Assembly: GCA_951213105.1 (NCBI GenBank)
Contig: OX578134.1
Location: 139,773,801 to 139,837,800, forward strand
DNA from: Amaurobius ferox
Taxonomy: Eukaryota; Arthropoda; Arachnida; Araneae; Amaurobiidae
Direction: 5' to 3'
Length of the DNA stretch: 64,000 nucleotides
This document shows, piece after piece, positions 11,595 to 23,433 of the stretch. Position 1 is the first letter of the stretch; each line of letters opens with the position of its first letter. Position numbers and translations under genes: made by a program. The notes beneath the pieces were generated by a model that saw nothing but the letters and a program-made list of their open reading frames with translations, did no database searches and was not told where the DNA came from.

Positions 11595-11606
11595 CTTAAA
11601 AATTGA

Positions 11607-12349
11607 TTTTTGTATAACACAGTCGAAATGAGTCGCAGTCGTTAATTCTAAATAAGCAAATTAATAGTAATAAAATAAAATATTTGTTTCATATTTATCC
11701 CTTCATACATACACTTTTCATGTAAATAACAGATGAAATACAATCAAACAAATATACTTATGTGGAAGCAGAAAGTTATCAGAAAAATGTGCTGTTTTCA
11801 ATGATTATATGTTTCATTATTAACAATGCTGTAATGCTGTATCATAAATGTTTCATTACTTGTTATCTATCTCTACGTAAAATGATTCCTGAGTCGTACA
11901 GACGTGAATGGGGAAATGGCTTTCGCAAAAGATCAGAAGCACAATACAGATAACTCATCCAGTGGAGTTATATCACAATTGGAGCGTAAATAAAGAGCAT
12001 ATTGTGGAAGTTAAGTTTATATGAAGTCGTAAAAAGACATTTGCTCTAATAACAAAAGTTATAATATTACGTACGCACGTTTCTATGCCATTTCATTCTG
12101 ATAAGAAAGAGGATATATTTAGATTAAACAAATTTTGATAATTTTTTTTTTACGATTAAGAAAATTTCCTACTTAATTAAGTCGTAATCCTCCAAAGGTT
12201 AGAAAAAATCTTATTATATCCGTTCATACATGTTGGTGATATAAAGCGTACGGCGACAGTAAAAACTGAATATTAAATCTCTATATTTTGGGTGATTTTT
12301 GTTGGAACATTTCGCATATTATTCATGTCTGGTGTCTGGTAGATTATAA
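11607..12349. other. AT-rich, no feature seen
   Basis: One 63-codon frame (11762-11953) without recognisable motif; nothing else. Confidence 0.55.
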
Positions 12350-13060
12350 AACAAATCTCATGTAGAAAGCATATGACTTTTCTACATAGTAATTTCCACA
12401 AAGGGATAGGGATTAATGAGCAAATTGAATTCTATTTTTCAATGTATTGAATTTAATTTTCATCAATTTCACGTCATTTTCATATATTAAAAGTCATTTC
12501 TGCCCAATTCACAAGTCGCCAAGTCGGCGATTTTAACCACATTCGTTGCAACGGTCACCAAATTGTCGTTAAATTTGTCGCCAAACGTTGCATATAAACA
12601 AATAGAAGGGGGAGAACTTTTCTTAGCGTTCTCAAAATCAGTCATTTTGTAATAAAACATTATTATGGCATTTATTTATTCATTTATTTCAGTGATGCAT
12701 AACGAAACAATTCCAATTAGGATGACCACAATATATGAAATCATACTTAAGAGTAAAACACTCAAAGGTGCATTTTAAAAAAGTTTTAGATATATTAGCT
12801 ACAAAATTGATTTGTTTGCTATTGGTGAAGTTCTTGATTTTTTGAATTTTTCAAAAATGTATTCGAAAATTCGGTGGTTTTGGAATATTCGATCGCGTTT
12901 AAAATTAATACGATTCCAATGTTCATTGACTACTAAGCGCATCGATTTTTTAAAGCTGCATTTGTTCCTGAGATATCACTTCCACAAACTCATTGACACA
13001 AATACACACACATTCATACACATACACACATAGCTAAATATCCGTAATTTTATTTTTAAC
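12350..13060 (+). repeat. Family G relic
   Basis: AATCTCATGTAGAAAGCATA at the start, TCGCCAAGTCGGCGA (12518), GTCGCCAAACGTTGC (12579) and the terminal TGACACAAATACACACACAT tract are diverged but collinear with family G. Confidence 0.6.
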
Positions 13061-13581
13061 TGAAAGGTCATGATCTGCAGATTCGCCCAATATTCTGAAC
13101 TACGAGAATAAATAAATGGTTAGTGAAAATATGTGGAGGACGACGAACATAAAGAAAAAAATCGTTAGTAATAAGACAAAACTTTCCCATTATGGTCTCT
13201 CATATCCCTTTTATTGGGCACGCTGATAACATCCTTGGTGATGATGTGTTTGACGTGGAAAATGATTATGACGAGTATGGAGGAAGGATTAGATTTATTT
13301 TGATATGAGGAAGATGCACAGAGCGAAATCATATTTTCTTCGTAGCAGAACGGGTAAAATGATTATGTTATCACTGTGTATATTCTATAGCTTTATTTTA
13401 TTTTGTTTTTATGCATTTTATGCAATGCATTTGCTTTATAATATGTATTTGCTATACATTTCCTGTTTGATTTTGCTCATTCTTTCTGTTGTATATAATT
13501 TTTACAATGTGTATGGAAAGTCTATATTACGCCTGTCCTTTATACAATACGTATATTCTATACTAGCGTAACTAAGAAAAA

Positions 13582-14395
13582 AATCTGATGTGGGCAGCAC
13601 ATGACTTTCCCTGCAGACTCAAATTTACATTTACTTTATCTCTTGAATAATTCGTTAGATTGAGTTTAATTTCACAAAATAACACTAAATTTGAATTTTT
13701 AATTCATTTTTAGTTTTTATTTGGTAATTGGACATTTTTCCGAAATCGGCGTAACAAAAATCCAGAAAATCTCAAATATCTTGAGAACAGTTAGTCCTAA
13801 AGCATAATGGAGTGTGTTATATTATTTTCCTCGTCAAAAATTGCGTATAAAATATGAATTTAATTGATACATTTGAACATACGTAGTCCTTTTTTTTAGA
13901 TTTTGGGGATTTTTGAGGGCTATTTCGTAGAAAAGGCAGGTTGTTCTTTTCCGAATCTTACCAAAATCTAATCAGCACTAGAATATCTCACAAGTAACTT
14001 ATCTATCAAATTTTGTGAAATTGGGTCAAATAGTATTTTAGCTAGAGTGCATACATGAAATATTTACTGACCATTCCGCAAAAAAGGGCGAGTTCTGTTT
14101 GTACGAATCCTGCCAAAAACTAATCAGCACCAAGGTCTCACCCATGTGACTTACCTAGCAAATTTTCTGAAATTCGGTCTAGTAGTTTTTTAGTTAGAGT
14201 GGATACATACATTGCACAGACAGACTAACAGACAGACACACAGACAGATACACACACAGACCCACACAGAGATGCACACACAGACATCACGCTAAAAATC
14301 TTTTTTTGTATTATAGAGGTCTCGAAACGTCTAGATCCGTCGAAAACTCGAGTTGCGATTTTCGGCGTGATTCCAATACTTTCCTCATACATTAC
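13582..14395 (+). mobile_element. Family G2 element, copy 2
   Basis: Starts AAAATCTGATGTGGGCAGCA and CATGACTTTCCCTGCAGACT, and has two ~145-bp internal repeats containing GGCAG/GGCGAGTTCT and ACGAATC. A CACACAGACA-rich tract follows, then GTCGAAAACTCGAGTTGCG and CAATACTTTCCTCATACATT. It matches 6655-7512. Noncoding. Confidence 0.7.
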
Positions 14396-14569
14396 CATCT
14401 ATTACAGGGAAAGAAAAAACGTTGATTGCGCATGGTATTCTCTAAATAATAGATGGAACTTTTTTTAATCGTTTACAAGATCTATAACACAAAATATTTT
14501 TATATTGGATTAACACAACGTAATTTAAAGTTTTGCTATTATGGCAACTAATTATTATTAGCTAATAGT

Positions 14570-14805
14570 TTCGTTGTTATTGTTGTTGAGACCCAGACCG
14601 TCTGATCTACCAGAAAGGTATAAGATAACTGTTTGGACGGCCGGGAAGTGCCACCCAATTTAGACCGGAACTCAGTAGGGGGGCATCCACAGGGACCGTA
14701 CCCTCCTTCCCCTGCCACCAACCTCTCGGTAGGACTTACGGACCCACATGTTTAACGTGATCGTACTCCGCATAAACACGGCGGCAGTTGTGGCAGCGTG
14801 CAAAT
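14570..14805 (-). mobile_element. SINE family 2, 5'-truncated copy
   Basis: Reverse-complement copy of the SINE at 41871-42159. It keeps the body (ATGTTTAACGTGATCGTACT in plus-strand sense of the reverse copy) and the whole 3' tail ending in (CAA)n, but has lost the tRNA head. GCTAATAGT flanks it at 14561-14569 and 14806-14814. The paralogous segment Y near 15700 has no insertion. Confidence 0.85.
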
Positions 14806-15870
14806 GCTAATAGTCTTGCGTAAAGTCCTTATCAAAGTCCATGAAATAGACATTTAATTAATATTCCTTTAAATACTGGCGAATTCTTTGGTTTCAAAAT
14901 GTAAAATTATTGCAATAAATATATTATCTTGTGAATTTTCTAAATTAAAACATGCGTTTAAAACGCTCCACTCGTTCGGGAGATATCGTTTCCACAGACA
15001 CATTGACACAAATACACATGCATACATACATATACACACACGTCTGAGCATCCGTGATTTTATTTTTAAATGAAACATCATGACCTCCAAATATTTTGAA
15101 TTATGAGAATAAATGGTTAGTGAAAATATGTGGAGGACGACCAACATTAAAAAAAATCTATAGTAATAAGACAGAACTTTCCCATTATGCTCTCTCATAT
15201 CCCTTTTATTGGGCTCGTTGACAACATCCTTGGTGATGATGTGTTTGACGTGGAAAATGATTATGACCAGTATGGAGGAAGGGTTAGTTTTATTTTGTTA
15301 TGAGGAAGATGCTCAGAGCGAAATCATATTTTCTTCGTAGCAGAACGGGTAAAATGATGTTTCTTTATCATTTTGTATATTATATAGCTATATGGTATTT
15401 TGATTTTATGCATTTTCTATACATTTGCTTTATTCTATGCAGTTGTTATACATTTCCTATTTTCTTTTGCGAATCTGCTGTTGTACATCATTTTTATAGT
15501 TTTGTATGGAAAGTCTATATTAATTTTGTCTTATATACGATACATATACTCTAAATCAGCGTAACTTAGAGGAGTGAAGGCTGTATATGACTTTCTTCGC
15601 ATAATGCAAGTAATTTACTAGTTTCTATTGTTCACAAGATCTATAACACAAAAATTCCTGATATTGCACTAACACCATGTAATTTAAAATTTTGAAATCG
15701 TGGCAACTTAATATTAGTTAAAACAAAATGGCATGTTATAACTCACGTGTAAAGTAATCATTTAAAGTACATAAACATTTCATTATTATCCCATGAAATA
15801 TTGGCGAATTCTTTGGCGTCAAAATATAAAACTATTCAAAAAAATATATTTTCGTGAATTGTCTAAACCA

Positions 15871-16397
15871 GAACCGCGAGAAGGATTTTAGCAGATTTGT
15901 TACAGATTTGTTACATGCGAAAAATGAGAAAAATGATAGTTAACGCTTGTTTTAATGTTGCGAAATTTTTTGATGCATTTATTCGGAAATTATTCATTAT
16001 TTCTAGAACAGTTGTGCTAGCGTTCTAAAGTCTGCGCCATTACTTATTATTCAATATTAATGCAGTGAGATTAATACCATATTTATTTCACTGAATGCCC
16101 TTTTCAATAACTTTGTATGACATCTAGTATGAAACACGTTTTTTGAATTTTGATGAATTTTTAAAAACCATCTAAATAAAATAAGCAAAGTGCTTTTTTT
16201 ACATCTTTTTTTTACATTTGTTACATCATTATCCATGGACTGGTTCCGTGCTTATTTTACACTCATCAGTATGAAATAACCGCTAACTGCAATAGCAGCA
16301 AGAAAACATTCTATTTGCTGAAATTTTGCGAACTTTTATGAGAACCGCCAAATTCGGTCTTTCCATTTAGCCTGCATAAAATTCGTATAAAATTTAG
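15871..16397. other. AT-rich with family-G traces
   Basis: TTGCGAAATTTTTTGATGCA and a weak TTCTAGAACAGTTGTGCTAG resemble family-G 3' blocks. Nothing else. Confidence 0.4.
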
Positions 16398-16540
16398 CTA
16401 GGGCAACACGAAGCTGCAAAGGCCAAGTACAAAATCACAAGAACCCGCCAGAAAGGGGAGTCCTTAAAAGTACCAAAGACACCCCCCATTGCAGATAACA
16501 GTATGGTTACCACTATAGACTATAACACTATATGTCCTGG
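16398..16540 (+). CDS. Candidate isolated exon, unidentified
   Basis: A GC-richer island in AT-rich DNA. On the plus strand it opens right after an acceptor-like TTTAG and stays open for 47 codons (QHEAAKAKYKITRTRQKGES at the start, TTIDYNTICPG at the end). It closes at GG|GTAAAA, a usable splice donor. The minus strand is also open over the same span and reads as a hydrophobic peptide (VLVILYLAFAASC), so strand is not certain. No family recognised, and no neighbouring exon could be joined in frame. It may be a host exon or unrecognised transposon coding. Confidence 0.25.
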
Positions 16541-17739
16541 GTAAAACTAGTTATAGAATTCAAAATATTTTTCTTTAAATATAAAACATTTTTTCTTTAT
16601 CAAACGTCCAAAACATTATCCATCATACCGACGGGTAACATTTTTGCATTTTATAAATTTTACTCTTAAAGCTACAAAAGATTTTAGGAACATTCAAATG
16701 AAGAAAGAAGATGATTAAGGAGACGCATATCCTCCTTGAAAATAAGCGAGAAAGAAACAGGAAGTCAAAAGAAGCACTTGGCGATGAAAAGGAAATTGGA
16801 GGAGATTTTTGTAAGTGGGTTAAATTCAGCGTATAAGAGCGTTTGAAAGATTTATGAGCCAGCGATACAGAATTCCATTGCATGGCAAAATTCATGTATA
16901 GTAAAAGCATATACAGTAAGGGTATAGCAAAGTTGTTTTATTTTTTCTTTTGCAATTTATGAACACAGGCATTCTCTAAAAGTTTTATTTCTGTTTCAGG
17001 AGGCATAAAAAGCATAAAAGCATTTATTTCAATATGTAAAAATGTCATCGGAAATTTATATAGAATCTATTAATCTAGTCTCATTGAATTATATAAATGC
17101 CTATTTATATGTTATGTTATAGATGTTACACTATCTTAAAATTGTGTATAATAATTATATCAAATAATATGTAATTTTATAAATACAGCATATTACAAGA
17201 TGTATGGTTGTCTATCCGTTTGTCTGTTGGGAGGCGTAACGGAAAATCTAAGCGATCCACAGCTATGAAATTCAATGCATTGGTCAGGATTTTTTCAGGT
17301 CAGGTTTCAAGTTACATCGGAGCTGTCATTTCTTAAATTCGGATTAGATGTTTAATTATTTCATATGAAAGAACAATTTTGAGCTATTTTAACAGGTATC
17401 GGCTCTTTAGAAATTGAAACTATTCTTATAGAATTTCCGAAGTTGAAAATATTGCTCCTCGGTCTTTTCAGCACAGTCCGAAAATGATTCCTTCATATAA
17501 AAGAAATAAAATTTCAAGGAGACATGCGGAATGTATGCGGTTTTATTTTCACTTTTGCTAGTTGCTTCATTTTCACATGGGCTAGTCGAATATTAACTTG
17601 ATTCTAATATTTACCATGAATATGAAATGATATTCTCGCATTCTAATACAATTTTTTATGTGAAATGCAGATGATTTCTCTGCATCAAAAATATTAATTC
17701 CCCCAAAGCGACAAGGAGTATCAAAGAACTTCATTCTTC
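16541..17739. other. AT-rich, no gene
   Basis: A purine-rich stretch at 16690-16815 ends in a GTAAGT donor-like site but gives only a ~35-codon frame. Otherwise empty. Confidence 0.5.
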
Positions 17740-17885
17740 AAGAAAATGCATTTTTTCATAAATATGGCGACGGTTTTAAATGTCGTTAAGTTGGCGATAT
17801 ATCACCAAGTTCATCGCCATGATTGCGAAATTGTCGCTAAATTTGTCTCCAAGCGTTACATATAGACAAGCAAATGAAGAGAAGG
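17740..17885 (+). repeat. Family G fragment (TTGGCGA cluster)
   Basis: ATATGGCGACGGTTTTAAAT, TAAGTTGGCGATATATCACC and ATTGTCGCTAAATTTGTC correspond to the family-G palindrome cluster. Confidence 0.6.
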
Positions 17886-18508
17886 ACTTATTTCTTATAC
17901 AGTATTAACTTAATAAACAGGACCGAACCCCCCATTATTTGCCCATGTGTCTCATGATAGCTTGTAGTTCTTCATTCCTGGTGATTTACCTCCTGTAATG
18001 AACTTTCCACGATTTCCCTGAAATAGGCAAAGTGTGGAGAAATGTTTGAAAATAGTAACATATGCTGATGATTCTATAGAAGAGAAGTATAGGGATTCCA
18101 GAGAAGAATAGGGATAACTACATAAGGGCTAAGCTTCAATAATTGACAATAACGCCTGAATTTGGAACAGAATCAGATTATCGATCTCAATTAATACTTG
18201 TATATGCTTCACGGGTATTTTATTTGGTTGATTCAGTTATTTCCGTCCATGTATTCTGTGGTTCACAAAACAGAAAATGTATGCAAAGCATATATTAAAT
18301 TAAACTCTTCTAAACATGGCCGAATTATCGTAAATCGTGAAACCCTTTGAAACACAATGAGTTGTCTGCCGCTTAAACCCATCATATTAATCTTCCATGC
18401 GAGTTCTGTAATAGAATTAACATAATACTACAAATTATTATTACCAATATGTTCTAAGACCTGCTAAAATATTTGGTAAGTACATAAATCCAACTTCGTC
18501 TTTGTCCA
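17886..18508. other. No feature seen
   Basis: AT-rich unique-looking sequence without long frames. Confidence 0.5.
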
Positions 18509-19200
18509 TTGATCACAACTCTTACAACAGAGTATTTTGTACCGGTACTCGATCTAGAATCTGCTGTTGAAGTTCTGTATATCAGGACAGTTGGTTCACA
18601 TCATAAAGGAATCGAGCGTCGAAGTTATGTCAGGACATTTTTGTGGAATGCACTTTGCATTTCTATTCATTCTTTATTGCATCTCGTTTACTTCTCTAAC
18701 TGATTCTGCCGTAAAAGTTCTGTATATCAGGTCATTTTTGAGGAATTCTCTTTGTATCCCCATTCATTGTTGTTTCTATGTAGCTATATGTAGCGGAATA
18801 CTTCACTATTGCATCTCTGCGGATATTAATCTCGAATTCTTTGTACCGTAGAAGTCGTGTATCTCTTTTTGGTACTTTTTGGTTCCTGCCCCTTTTGCCT
18901 GAGGTCTTGCACGCCTCTTTGTCTCTGATTGGCTGAAGAATTTAGGGCAATGCGACCAAACATTTTGAATAATTGGTTATCATTTTTACCCAATCTCGTG
19001 TCTTCAGTCTCTCACCCTATGCTTATGGCTTATCTGACCTCTCGGGTCAGGGTTCAATAAAACTGACGTCCTTAAGTCTGATGAATTGTTTGATATTGAT
19101 GACACCCATAAATATTCGACATAAAACTGTCTCCGCTAAATCCTGTCTCAAATATGTTACTGGTCTCACATATTCCAGTAAAACAGTATTTATATAAGAT
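18509..19200 (+). repeat. Diverged internal duplication, possibly LTR-related
   Basis: AGTTCTGTATATCAGG followed by a CATTTTTG.GGAAT block and ATTGCATCTC occurs twice (about 18570 and 18715). Downstream are a reversed CCAAT-like GATTGGCTGAAG (18928) and AATAAAACTG (19056). This could be an eroded LTR of the gypsy relic nearby, but no boundary is clear. Confidence 0.3.
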
Positions 19201-19499
19201 GAATAATTTGTTTGTATCCAAAACACTGAACTAATACATGTTATCAATATTTGGAGTAATTTCACAATCCTTGCATCAACAGAAGATATTATTTTACCAA
19301 ACTGAATTATTTTGTGGTTTTTACAGTATATTATACCTCCATTTTCCGCACCATAGCGTCCGCGTTTTCTAAAATTATATATCTCTAGTATTAACCGATC
19401 GATTACCGTTTGTTTACCATTTTTTCGAAACTTTAAGTCCTTTGTGGTGACAGATGGTATTTCTAAATATTGTTAAGATTTGCCACACTTACTACTGAT

Positions 19500-19555
19500 C
19501 AGCCGTCCAAACAACTGCTCATGTCTAAGGACGAGTCGGACGGTTTAGGTCTTCC
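19500..19555 (+). mobile_element. Micro-SINE (SINE tail only), subtype B, copy 1
   Basis: 56-bp insertion containing GCCGTCCAAAC and GACGAGTCGGACGG, the 3' tail of SINE family 2 in a variant form. It lies between ACACTTACTACTGAT (19485-19499) and ACACTTACTATTGAT (19556-19570), 14 of 15 identical. Confidence 0.85.
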
Positions 19556-19570
19556 ACACTTACTATTGAT

Positions 19571-19629
19571 CCGGCCGTCCAAATAGCTGCTCTTAGTCCT
19601 CTGGACGAGTCGGACGGTCTGGGTCTTCA
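19571..19629 (+). mobile_element. Micro-SINE, subtype B, copy 2 in same target
   Basis: 59-bp insertion (CCGGCCGTCCAAATAG ... GGACGGTCTGGGTCTTCA) between ACACTTACTATTGAT at 19556-19570 and an identical copy at 19630-19644. The two inserts differ at several positions, so they are not one recent duplication. Confidence 0.85.
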
Positions 19630-19884
19630 ACACTTACTATTGATGTAAAGGGACAACTTTTAGGATCTATGACGTTTGAAATTTCCCAAATGCATTTTTT
19701 TCGTAACACTCAAGTGTGCGTCTTCAGTGTTACAATGTCGGAACTCCTTTTAAGAGAATTGTAATCGAAATTTTAGAAGCCACTGCCACGGAATTTAGAC
19801 GATAAACTATACACTCTATTTGTAATAGAATATTTCACAAAGTGACCAGAAACTTTAACTTTTAGTGAATTTTTAACCTAGAAA

Positions 19885-20620
19885 TGGATATGTCGTAGAA
19901 ATGGATATGTCGCGAGTTCCCTCGCTCATCCATTCTGACCAAAGGACGAACATTAACCCTAGCATATTTACATGATTTTGCAAATTACACGGAATGGACA
20001 AAATCCCAACTGCTCCTCTCCATCCCCAATCGAAAGGCATGGTAGAGAGATTCAACAGAACGATACTTAATTTTCACTCTATATTCCTCTCTAGAAGCGC
20101 TAAGATTGGGACCGCCATCTACTATTGTTCTTGATGGCTTATAGAAAGAGCTGTTCACGAATCGACTGACCATTATCCTGCAAAAATGCTATTTGGTCGT
20201 GATTTACGACTCCCGTGTGATCTGATATTTGTACGACCATGGTCCTCTATCCATTCATTTTGTACGACCATGGTTCTTCCATTTTGCTATGCTGCTTCAT
20301 CGCCTGAAGTATATGTTTAATACCTACAGATATGGTTAGAGGAAGTACATCAATTAGCCCTTGAAAATATCAGTATCGCTAGAGACAGAATAAAGACCCG
20401 GTACGACGTCAACTCTAATAAAGCACAATTGCAGGGAAGCAAAAAGTGTAGCTAACCCTTGCAAAGGATAACATTTTCACTGAAACTGCATAACAACTGG
20501 GAATACAATAATAAAGAAAGTAAACAGTATAATTTTTTAAATAATAGACAAACTATAAGGCAATCAAGCAAAGTCATCCATATTGACAGATTACATCCAT
20601 ATTTTGGACCACAGTAAGCC
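19885..20620 (+). pseudogene. Ty3/gypsy integrase, decayed
   Basis: One plus-strand frame gives the second half of a retroviral-type integrase core: VPSLIHSDQ (catalytic Asp), then FCKLHGMDKIPTAPLHPQS and GMVERFNRTI (catalytic Glu). AVHESTDHYPAKMLFGRDLR and LEEVHQLALENISIARDRIK follow. The chain ends with SSKVIHIDRLHPYFGPQ, the C-terminal segment typical of gypsy polyproteins. In-frame stops (after IFT and after YYC) and a shift near 20260 make it non-functional. The enzyme family joins element cDNA into host DNA. Reverse transcriptase and gag are not visible upstream, so only the 3' part of the element remains. The LTR at 20770-21235 fits as its 3' LTR. Confidence 0.9.
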
Positions 20621-20769
20621 GATACTGACCGAGACTTGCAGTCGGAGAGAGTTGTGTTATAAATGCACATAATGCTTTTGTGGCATTTTATGTATTCTAT
20701 GTAAAAATATCCAATATCCTTTTATATATAACAAACTTTACATATAACCATTGTCATTATGTAAAGGTA

Positions 20770-21235
20770 CGGGTTGCCTGACCTTGGGCACATTTTTGGT
20801 TACATTTGTGCCAAATTCGGGAAAATATCGGCAACTTGGCGATTCAAAATTTCACGATCGATATCTACATTAATTTCCGATATTCGCGTATATTTTAAAG
20901 ATTACTAGTGAAAGTATACAAGGGCGTCATCGTTGAGTTGACCGGAGTTGATGTAATGAGAGTTGACGTAATAAGTACATTTTAAAATACGTCAGTATTT
21001 TGACAACATATCTGTTGTTTTATGCATTAGTTGAACATTTGATTGCTGTTTTATTTTGGTTAAAAATTGCATTGTGATTTTTTAAAGATAATTATCAAAT
21101 TATTACCTGTATATTATTATAGTTTACGTTTATGTGTGCTTTTAAAATTAAGCGTTAGTTCTCCAGAAATTCGAACTAATTTTTGTAGCCTGAAAGTACG
21201 CCCGTGATTTGACCGTAAAAATTCCTTCACTTCAC
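20770..21235 (+). mobile_element. Gypsy 3' LTR
   Basis: Located ~150 bp after the integrase relic. It has a TATA-like GTATACAAGGGCGTCATCG (20914) followed by GTTGAGTTGACCGGAGTTGA, then a U5-like region collinear with the solo LTR at 8495-8965. Edges approximate. Confidence 0.6.
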
Positions 21236-21960
21236 CAAACATACGAAGTCTGGGTTTCCTGATATAAAATGTTACATTTTACATGATTAATATGACTTTC
21301 ACCCTATGCGTCTTGAATAAGTGAAAACACCCAGGAAGTTTAAAGGTGACAGCGGAACGGAAATTTCAATATATTTTCGCAATTAAAGTTAATTCATAGT
21401 AAAAGAGGATTTGAACGGTTTTAGAACTTTATGATAGATTACGTTCCATTAAAATGTTAGAATATAGAACACAATTTTCGAATTATGTTTTTATCTATAT
21501 TGATAAATTAGATAACATCCTGATACGTTTTAACAGTTACTTTCTCAAGAATAAGGAACTTTATTAATGTTGGACTGCATGGGAAGTCATTAAAAGTGGA
21601 AAGTCAGAAACATTCAGAATGTTCAGGGGATTTCAATGAAAAAGTATTCAGTGTAGGCAAGAAACACGTGCGAATTTTAATTTCCAATAGTCATTTCAGT
21701 ACTTAACCTCTCAACACTGTGCAAAATGGTCATACTGTGCACATGAAAACATCCCAAAACCTTATAAACAAAAGAAAGAAATATATTTTAATCAATTTAG
21801 AAAACTATTTTAGTCAAATAAGTATTGAACAAAACTACTTCCTAACTTCTGTTCAATAAAAATCATCACATATTGCCACTCACATATATATAAAGATTAG
21901 CGCTACCAAAACAGTGTAACGTTTGAAAAAAATATTATGCACATTGCATGAGATGCGTTA
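21236..21960. other. AT-rich, no feature seen
   Basis: No open frame above 60 codons and no recognised repeat. Confidence 0.5.

Positions 21961-22021
<61 letters not shown>
21961..22021. repeat. (TA)n microsatellite
   Basis: Pure TA run at the left edge of the first Tc1-like element. Confidence 0.95.
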
Positions 22022-22026
<5 letters not shown>

Positions 22027-23433
22027 GTAGAATCGAAGATAATAAAACGACGCACCAAGAAATAATTGTCCAAATGAGACACAATTTAGTACGTGTAATG
22101 TGGATGTACAGAAAAAGACATGATTAGAATTTCAAAATAATTGGATGTTTTATTACACTGAAAGATCTACACAAAGTGAGCACGTCAATATGGCGTTGGT
22201 CAACGTCTGGCCTTGATATAAACTGTTATGGCATTGACGTTTAAAGGTACCGGATGGTGTTCTGGGGGATGTCGTTCCAAATGGCCTCCAATTGACGAGC
22301 TAATTCGTCTACATTTTAGGATGGTCGCAGGCGACGCCCCATCTCATCCCAAATGTGTTCAATAAGCGAGAGATCTGGGGATCTGGCTGGTCAAGGTAGC
22401 GTGTCTCCTAAGCACGCAGACAATCAATAGAGAAACGTGCGGTGTGGGGCCTGGCATTATCTTATTGAAAAGTTTGCTCGGGGTGTCGCGAAAGGAATGA
22501 CAGTACAACGAGGCGTAGAATGTCGGCGACGTACCGCTGTGGTGTGATGGTGCCACGGATGAATAACAAAGGAGTCCGGCTATCAAACGAAATGGCAACC
22601 CAGACCATAACTCCCTGTTGTCGGGCCGTGTGGCGTGTGGCAGTAAGAACGGGATCCTTACAATGTCCGGGCTGTCTCCAAAGACGTCTGTAGTAGACGT
22701 CGGAATTCAATTCGAAATGGGACTCATCACTGAAGACGCTTCATTCCCAATCCGAACAATTTCACGTTGATCGGGCCCGGCATCATTGCAATCGATGTTT
22801 ACGGTGCATACTGGTCAGTGGTAGACGGCGTAACGGGGTCCGCGAGTATAGATTCCGCTCCCGTACTTTTCGATTAATGGTCCAGGTGGTCACTATCGTG
22901 ATTGCCACACTTTGGATGGCAGATAACGACGAATTTCGTGCTGTCACATCTGCTCTAACAATCTCTATATATCTTCCCGTTCTGTCGTGGCTATAGGCCG
23001 TCCGCTGCCCGCTGGCGGCTGGAAGCTGCGATTAAGGACTCATTCCTGCCAACATCGTCTAATTACTGCATCGCTCTTACCCAAATGCCGAGCGATTCGT
23101 CGATGTGCCCAACCAGCCTCATGCAGTCCGACCACACGCCCTCTTTCAAACTCCTTCATATGCTCGTAGCGGCCGCGAATTCGCCTGTGAAGCATTGGTA
23201 CAATCAAGGTACGTAAACGCAATCGAAGTCCACTGCACGTTTTGTTCCTGAAAGCGGGGTTCGATCCTTATATACACCACCATGGTGCCCAGTTTCAATG
23301 TACTGTAGTTCTGACTATTCATTCATTGGCTGCGAATTATTGATCATTTCCATATTCGGTCGAAAGGTGTTTGCATGTAAAATTTCATTACAATTGGATT
23401 ATTTTGTGGGGTGAGCCGATTTTTTTCTTAGAT

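Larger units (their letters stand above)
12960..15870 (+). repeat. Tandem duplication X-Y-X-Y with nested insertions
   Basis: Segment X at 12960-13575 recurs at 14985-15565 (for example GGTTAGTGAAAATATGTGGA, CATATCCCTTTTATTGGGC, TGATGATGTGTTTGACGTGG, CGTAGCAGAACGGGTAAAAT). Segment Y at about 14440-14945 recurs at 15635-15870 (ACAAGATCTATAACACAAA, GGCGAATTCTTTGG). In the first X-Y copy a G2 element (13582-14395) and a SINE (14570-14805) are inserted; the second copy lacks both and shows the empty state. X and Y are themselves diverged family-G material. Confidence 0.8.

Noticed and set aside
10006..11620. ORFs of 60-105 codons on both strands
   Set aside because: The same satellite in inverted orientation.
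16690..16815. Second exon next to 16398-16540 (GTAAGT donor)
   Set aside because: All tested acceptors give a stop when joined in phase with the first candidate.
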